This document shows positions 60,718 through 64,000 of a stretch of DNA of 64,000 nt, piece after piece. The notes under the pieces were generated by a model, which saw only the letters and a program-made list of their open reading frames with translations, had not been told where the DNA came from and ran no database searches. Source of the stretch: QHXN01 sp032162705 (GTDB lineage Bacteria; Acidobacteriota; Blastocatellia; Pyrinomonadales; Pyrinomonadaceae); contig JAVRON010000081.1 of assembly GCA_032162705.1 (NCBI GenBank), positions 6,044-70,043 on the forward strand. The letters are read 5' to 3'. The translations under genes were made by a program, and so were the position numbers. Position 1 is the first letter of the stretch. Every line of letters starts with the position of its first letter.

Positions 60718-62013
60718 TTACCCGCTCAAGATGTCTTCTATCGCATCGGCGGCGGCTGCCGCGCCGTCTTCAGCGCGAACCTGCCGCCCAACGTCCGCCG
60801 CGCGCGTAGTGTAACTCTCATCCGCGAGCAGCGAGCGCAATTCTCTCTCCGCGCTCGCGGCATTGTACTTCGAGCGCGGGAGCATGCGGCCCGCGCCACA
60901 GCGCGCGACGCGTGCGCCGTTGTCGAACTGGTCATGGCTGAAGGGCACGACGAGCGAAGGGATTCCGGCGCGAAGGCCCTGCGCGGTCGTGCCGATGCCG
61001 CCCTGATGTACGACGGCGCGTGCGCGCGGCAGGACTTCACTGTAGGGCGCGTAGTCGAACGCGGCGATGCCTTCGGGGAGTGCTTCGGCGGGTCGGTTCC
61101 GCTCCTCGCCGATGAGGAGCAGCGCGCGTGTGCCCACGGCGCGTGCGGCTTTGATTGATTCGCGGTAGAAGTCCTCCGCGACCCAGATGGCCGAAGAGCC
61201 GAGCGTGAAGATGACGGGCGGCTCGCCCGCATTAAGGAACTCCGCGAGCTTCGGGTCGAGGCCCTGCTGCTGCGGAGCGTCGCCCGGACGGTCGCGCCGG
61301 TCGTAGAACGGAAAGCCCGTCACGCGCGTGTGCGGCGGCCAGTCGGCCTGAGGCTTCGCAATCACCGATGAGAAGAGGGCGAGCACAAGCGTCGGCGAGT
61401 GTTGGCCTTCGAGCATAGGGTTGCCGCCGCGCGGCAGCCCCAACTCCGCACGCAGACGGTAGAGGGGTGCGGCCAGCTCGTCCAGCTTCCAACGTGCGAC
61501 GCGCATCAGAGAGCGCGCCACCGACGGGCCCAGCTTGAACACATGGTAGAGCCAGGGCGCGTTCGGTAAGAGCGGCGGGTCATGGACGGAGAAGAAAGAG
61601 ATCGGCGCGAGCACGCTTGAAACCCACTTGATGCCGGTCTTCTCGACGAGCGGCGGAGCGGTGAGTGAGAGTATGTGCGTCAGCAAAAGGTCGGCCCCGC
61701 GCGTGGCCTCGGCCAACGCGTCGTACATCTCGCGCAGGTGCGGATTGATGAGCTGGGTGAAGACCCGCTCCGACCCCTTCTTCGTGTCGTTCAACTCGGA
61801 GACCATCCGGCTGATCTCCTCCGGCTGATCGTAGCTCGGCAAATCCGGCGGAATCGGATACAGCTCCAGCCCGAGCGCATCGGTCTTCTCCCGGTAAATC
61901 TCCGACGTGGCAATGACGGGGCGATGCCCGCGCCGTTTAAGTTCGAGCGCGATGGCGATGTACGGATGAAGATCGCCGAAAGAGCCGAACGTCGAGATGA
62001 TGACTTTTTTCAT
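60718..62013 (-). CDS. GT1-family (UGT/MGT-like) glycosyltransferase
   Basis: 431 residues from ATG 62013; the longer frame translates the repeat. The N-terminal Rossmann domain starts STFGSFGDLHPYIAIALELK. The C-terminal nucleotide-sugar site is HQGGIGTTAQGLRAGIPSLV followed by PFSHDQFDNGARV, as in sterol/macrolide glucosyltransferases. It would transfer a sugar to a lipid or small molecule; the acceptor is unknown. It sits between birA and coaX, and a family B hairpin joins it to birA. Confidence 0.9.
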   Translation of the reverse strand: MKKVIISTFGSFGDLHPYIAIALELKRRGHRPVIATSEIYREKTDALGLELYPIPPDLPSYDQPEEISRMVSELNDTKKGSERVFTQLINPHLREMYDALAEATRGADLLLTHILSLTAPPLVEKTGIKWVSSVLAPISFFSVHDPPLLPNAPWLYHVFKLGPSVARSLMRVARWKLDELAAPLYRLRAELGLPRGGNPMLEGQHSPTLVLALFSSVIAKPQADWPPHTRVTGFPFYDRRDRPGDAPQQQGLDPKLAEFLNAGEPPVIFTLGSSAIWVAEDFYRESIKAARAVGTRALLLIGEERNRPAEALPEGIAAFDYAPYSEVLPRARAVVHQGGIGTTAQGLRAGIPSLVVPFSHDQFDNGARVARCGAGRMLPRSKYNAASAERELRSLLADESYTTRAADVGRQVRAEDGAAAAADAIEDILSG

Positions 62014-62024
62014 AGAGATGGAAG

Positions 62025-62109
62025 ATAAGTGAGTGATGAGTGATAAGTGATGAGTGATAAGAAAAGACCCGCTGTTTTTCTCATCACTTATCACTTATCA
62101 CTTATCACT
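62025..62109. repeat. Inverted heptamer element, family B, birA/glycosyltransferase junction
   Basis: Arms TGAGTGATGAGTGATAAGTG... and ...CATCACTTATCACTTATCAC. On the minus strand the birA stop TGA (62107-62105) lies in the first arm, and the glycosyltransferase ATG (62013) is 11 bp past the second. Confidence 0.9.
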
Positions 62110-62869
62110 TTGCCACCTGCCTTACTCCCGTCACGTCTCCGGCGCGGACGATGCGTAGTTGACCCGCATCAGTTTCTACACGCAGTGCGCCGTCTGGCTC
62201 AAGCCCGCGTGTGGTTCCCTCGAAGGTCTCTCGGGCGAGCGCGATGCGGACGCGGCGTTCGCGCGCGAAGGAAGAACGCGACTCCCACTCGCGCAGAATC
62301 GCAGAAGCGCCGCCGGGCGTGTGGAGCATCTCGTACCGGAGTGCTAACGCGGGCGTGAGCGCGGAGAGGAGTTGTTCCAAGTCGGGCACGCGCCCGGTCT
62401 GCTCCTCGACCGAGGTAGCCGCGTCGAGAAACTCTTCGGGGAAGGAGCGTCGCGTAAGGTTGACGCCGACGCCGAGGACGACGGCGCGTCCCCTCGCACC
62501 TTCGACCGCTTCGGCGAGGATGCCGCAGAGCTTGCGCCCGTCGTGCGCCAGAAGATCGTTCGGCCACTTGATGTCGGTTTCGAGCGCGCACGCTTTGAGG
62601 AGCGCGTCGTGTGCGGCCAGCGCGGCGGCGAGCGTGTTGAGCGGCCAGTCGTGCGCTTCAAACGTGGGACGCAGGACGACGCTGAAGTAGAGTCCCGCGT
62701 CTTTCGGCGAGACCCAACGGCGCTGCTGTCGCCCGCGCCCGGCCGTCTGCTCGCGCGCGACAACGCACAGACCTTCCGGCGCTCCGAGCGCAGCCTGTCG
62801 CGCCGCCTCCGTGTTCGTCGAGGGCAGGGAGTCGAAGCGCAAGATAAACGGCGTAAGGCGCTGGCTCAT
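62105..62869 (-). CDS. birA: Biotin--[acetyl-CoA carboxylase] ligase BirA
   Basis: 254 residues from ATG 62869. Biotin/AMP-binding motif GRGRQ (44-48), followed by WVSPKDAGLYFSVVLRP, KWPNDLL and GILAEAVEG. It has the catalytic and C-terminal domains but no N-terminal winged helix, so it is a monofunctional ligase without repressor activity. The substrate is the biotin carboxyl carrier protein. The last codon and stop (AAG TGA) overlap the TGATAAG-type repeat arm. Confidence 0.93.
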   Translation of the reverse strand: MSQRLTPFILRFDSLPSTNTEAARQAALGAPEGLCVVAREQTAGRGRQQRRWVSPKDAGLYFSVVLRPTFEAHDWPLNTLAAALAAHDALLKACALETDIKWPNDLLAHDGRKLCGILAEAVEGARGRAVVLGVGVNLTRRSFPEEFLDAATSVEEQTGRVPDLEQLLSALTPALALRYEMLHTPGGASAILREWESRSSFARERRVRIALARETFEGTTRGLEPDGALRVETDAGQLRIVRAGDVTGVRQVAK

Positions 62870-62921
62870 ATCTTCTCGTCTGATGGCGTGCGAGATTCTA
62901 ACAGAGAGGTGGCAGGTTGAA

Positions 62922-62987
62922 GTCGCCATGTCGGCAGGAGAAAGTCGCGGTGTCGGCGGGAGGAAGTTGCTGTATCAGCGCGAGAAT
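62922..62987. repeat. Three degenerate 22-bp tandem repeats upstream of birA
   Basis: Units 62922-62943 and 62944-62965 (GTCGCC/GTCGCG, TGTCGGC, GGAGGAA-like) and a more diverged third at 62966-62987. They lie in the 179-bp gap (62870-63048) between the birA start and the end of the zinc-ribbon gene, both minus strand. Confidence 0.6.
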
Positions 62988-63048
62988 GTAGAGACGCGTT
63001 ACCGAGCTTCGCCGTTTCGTCTCAGTCGGGAATCTACTTCTTCTTTTT

Positions 63049-63627
63049 TTATTCGACGGGCGCACCATGCTCTTCTTCTTCGAGCAGACGGGTCGTACCT
63101 TCAGACACGCTCGGGGGCGCGGCCATGTCGCTCGTGTCGCCGCCGGTTCTTGTATAGAGGGAGATGGGGACGGCGCGCGCGGGTGGCAACTCCGCCCCGC
63201 GACCCTTTTTAAGTTTTGCAGCGCCTTTGAGTCTCGCGCCGTCTTCGACGTCCGGCGTCGTGCCCGAACGCTTCGCGGACTTCGTATCAACGTTGTGTCC
63301 TTCCAGAAGCCTCGCGTAGAGCATACGCATGATGCCGATGGTGAAGATGGCTACGCCGAGGATAAGAAAGACGAAGAAGTCATGCTTGATTACCGTCAGG
63401 ATCGCCGCCAGACCGAAGAACAGCAGGCCGCCGGTCATTATCATCACGCCTTTGCGCGTGCCCCTCTGGCGCGGCGTCAACGCGCCGCCCGCTTCCGTCG
63501 TTGCAGGGTGCCCGGCGGGATAGCCGCCCGCCTCGACAAGCTCCGCCGCCGCGTCGAGCGGCAGCCCGCAACGCGAACAGAAACGAACCTCTTCGGCAGC
63601 CTGCTGACCACAACGCGGACAGAACAT
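63049..63627 (-). CDS. Zinc-ribbon membrane protein
   Basis: 192 residues from ATG 63627 with GAGGT upstream; a longer in-frame reading would run through the promoter region into the insertion sequence and is rejected. Zinc ribbon FCPRCGQQAAEEVRFCSRCG (Cys 3, 6, 17, 20). Two membrane helices follow (VMIMTGGLLFFGLAAILTVI, FFVFLILGVAIFTIGIMRML) and a Lys/Glu-rich tail. Such zinc-ribbon plus two-helix proteins are common in this group and of unknown function. Confidence 0.78.
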   Translation of the reverse strand: MFCPRCGQQAAEEVRFCSRCGLPLDAAAELVEAGGYPAGHPATTEAGGALTPRQRGTRKGVMIMTGGLLFFGLAAILTVIKHDFFVFLILGVAIFTIGIMRMLYARLLEGHNVDTKSAKRSGTTPDVEDGARLKGAAKLKKGRGAELPPARAVPISLYTRTGGDTSDMAAPPSVSEGTTRLLEEEEHGAPVE

Positions 63628-63791
63628 AGGGTCTACCTCGCCGTTCGGGAGTAACTGTGGAGGACGAGCCGGGACAAATACGTCTCGTGTGACACCAACT
63701 ACGAACTGCCACCAACGAAAGTTCGACGCGCGGCCATATGAGCGAAGCTCTATCACACACTCTTGCCCACTCGTCCACTGTAGCAACTTCC

Positions 63792-63822
63792 TTGCCCTCG
63801 CATCGTCTGTCTGGCGTATAAT
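63792..63822 (+). promoter_or_regulatory. Candidate plus-strand promoter cut off by the insertion sequence
   Basis: TTGCCC (63792-63797), 19-bp spacer, TATAATCC (63817-63824). It reads rightward, but an insertion-sequence end begins at 63875 before any gene, so its original target gene appears to have been displaced. Confidence 0.4.
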
Positions 63823-63874
63823 CCCCGCATCCTGAAGTGCTGCTGCTTCGAGGCGCGGATACTCACGCACAGAA

Positions 63875-64000
63875 TGGACTGCACCCCTAAAGTGAGACAA
63901 CCAGTTAGGGTGATACCGGTTGAATGTTTCGCTGCTCGAACTCGACCGGCGGCAGGTAGCCGAGAGCCGAGTGCAGCCGCTTCCTGTTATAGACCGCTTC
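63875..64000 (-). mobile_element. End of an IS3-family (IS150-like) insertion sequence
   Basis: The terminal sequence TGGACTGCACCCCTAAAGTG at 63875 resembles IS150-group ends (TG...ACTGCACCC). The transposase C-terminus ends 30 bp inside it. The element continues past the right edge, so its other end and any target-site duplication cannot be checked. Confidence 0.8.
63905..64000 (-). CDS. IS3-family transposase OrfB, C-terminal fragment
   Basis: The last 31 codons of an rve-type transposase plus stop TAA (63907-63905), open at the window edge. The translation EAVYNRKRLHSALGYLPP, followed by VEFEQ, is the standard C-terminal end of IS3-family integrase-core transposases. Function: cut-and-join of the insertion sequence. 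The DDE residues lie outside the window. Confidence 0.88.
   Translation of the reverse strand, partial: EAVYNRKRLHSALGYLPPVEFEQRNIQPVSP

Overview
The window is GC-rich bacterial chromosome with densely packed genes on both strands. Several traits point to Acidobacteriota, most likely a Blastocatellia-like lineage: a sigma factor of the acidobacterial ECF type placed directly before a Ser/Thr kinase with a C-terminal beta-propeller, a ScyD-like propeller with DUF4214, HEAT-repeat periplasmic proteins behind a sigma/anti-sigma pair, and an mreBCD-mrdA-rodA-rne/rng order. This placement is inferred from gene content; no rRNA is present to confirm it.

Layout. 1-8 kb: end of an S9 peptidase, moaC, a secreted propeller, the sigma/kinase pair and an M50-like membrane protease. 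8-19 kb: heme A synthase (ctaA), then a minus-strand cluster of DUF1175 lipoprotein, a thioester alpha-2-macroglobulin, a membrane protein and one polypeptide carrying penicillin-binding transpeptidase, SpoIID and HExxH metallopeptidase domains. 19-29 kb: trehalose synthase, a small membrane protein, EEP phosphatase/nuclease, an LTxxQ-like periplasmic protein, def, two HEAT proteins and their sigma/anti-sigma genes. 29-39 kb: DUF1992, MATE exporter, class A beta-lactamase, msrA, GNAT, DUF1569, an orphan PD-(D/E)XK-like protein, thiolase, a haem-binding protein and an unknown secreted protein. 39-45 kb: PpiD-like chaperone, TerC, FecR and a GGDEF protein. 46-56 kb: mreB, mreC, mreD, mrdA, rodA and RNase E/G, then an alpha/beta hydrolase. 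57-64 kb: rlmD, small hypotheticals, coaX, a glycosyltransferase, birA, a zinc-ribbon membrane protein and the end of an IS3-family element.

The most unusual feature is a set of about sixteen intergenic elements, nearly all built as inverted repeats whose arms are short tandem units, usually 7 nt. They come in several unrelated sequence families but share one architecture. At many same-strand junctions, including four consecutive gaps between mreB and rodA, the upstream stop codon lies in or next to one arm, and the downstream ATG follows the other arm by a few bases with no clear Shine-Dalgarno. Folding would bring stop and start together. Some elements supply the last codons and stop of a gene.

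Other notable features are the PBP-SpoIID-metallopeptidase fusion beside the alpha-2-macroglobulin, and an RNase E/G whose S1 domain is split by roughly 570 residues of low-complexity sequence. No tRNA, rRNA or CRISPR array was recognised.
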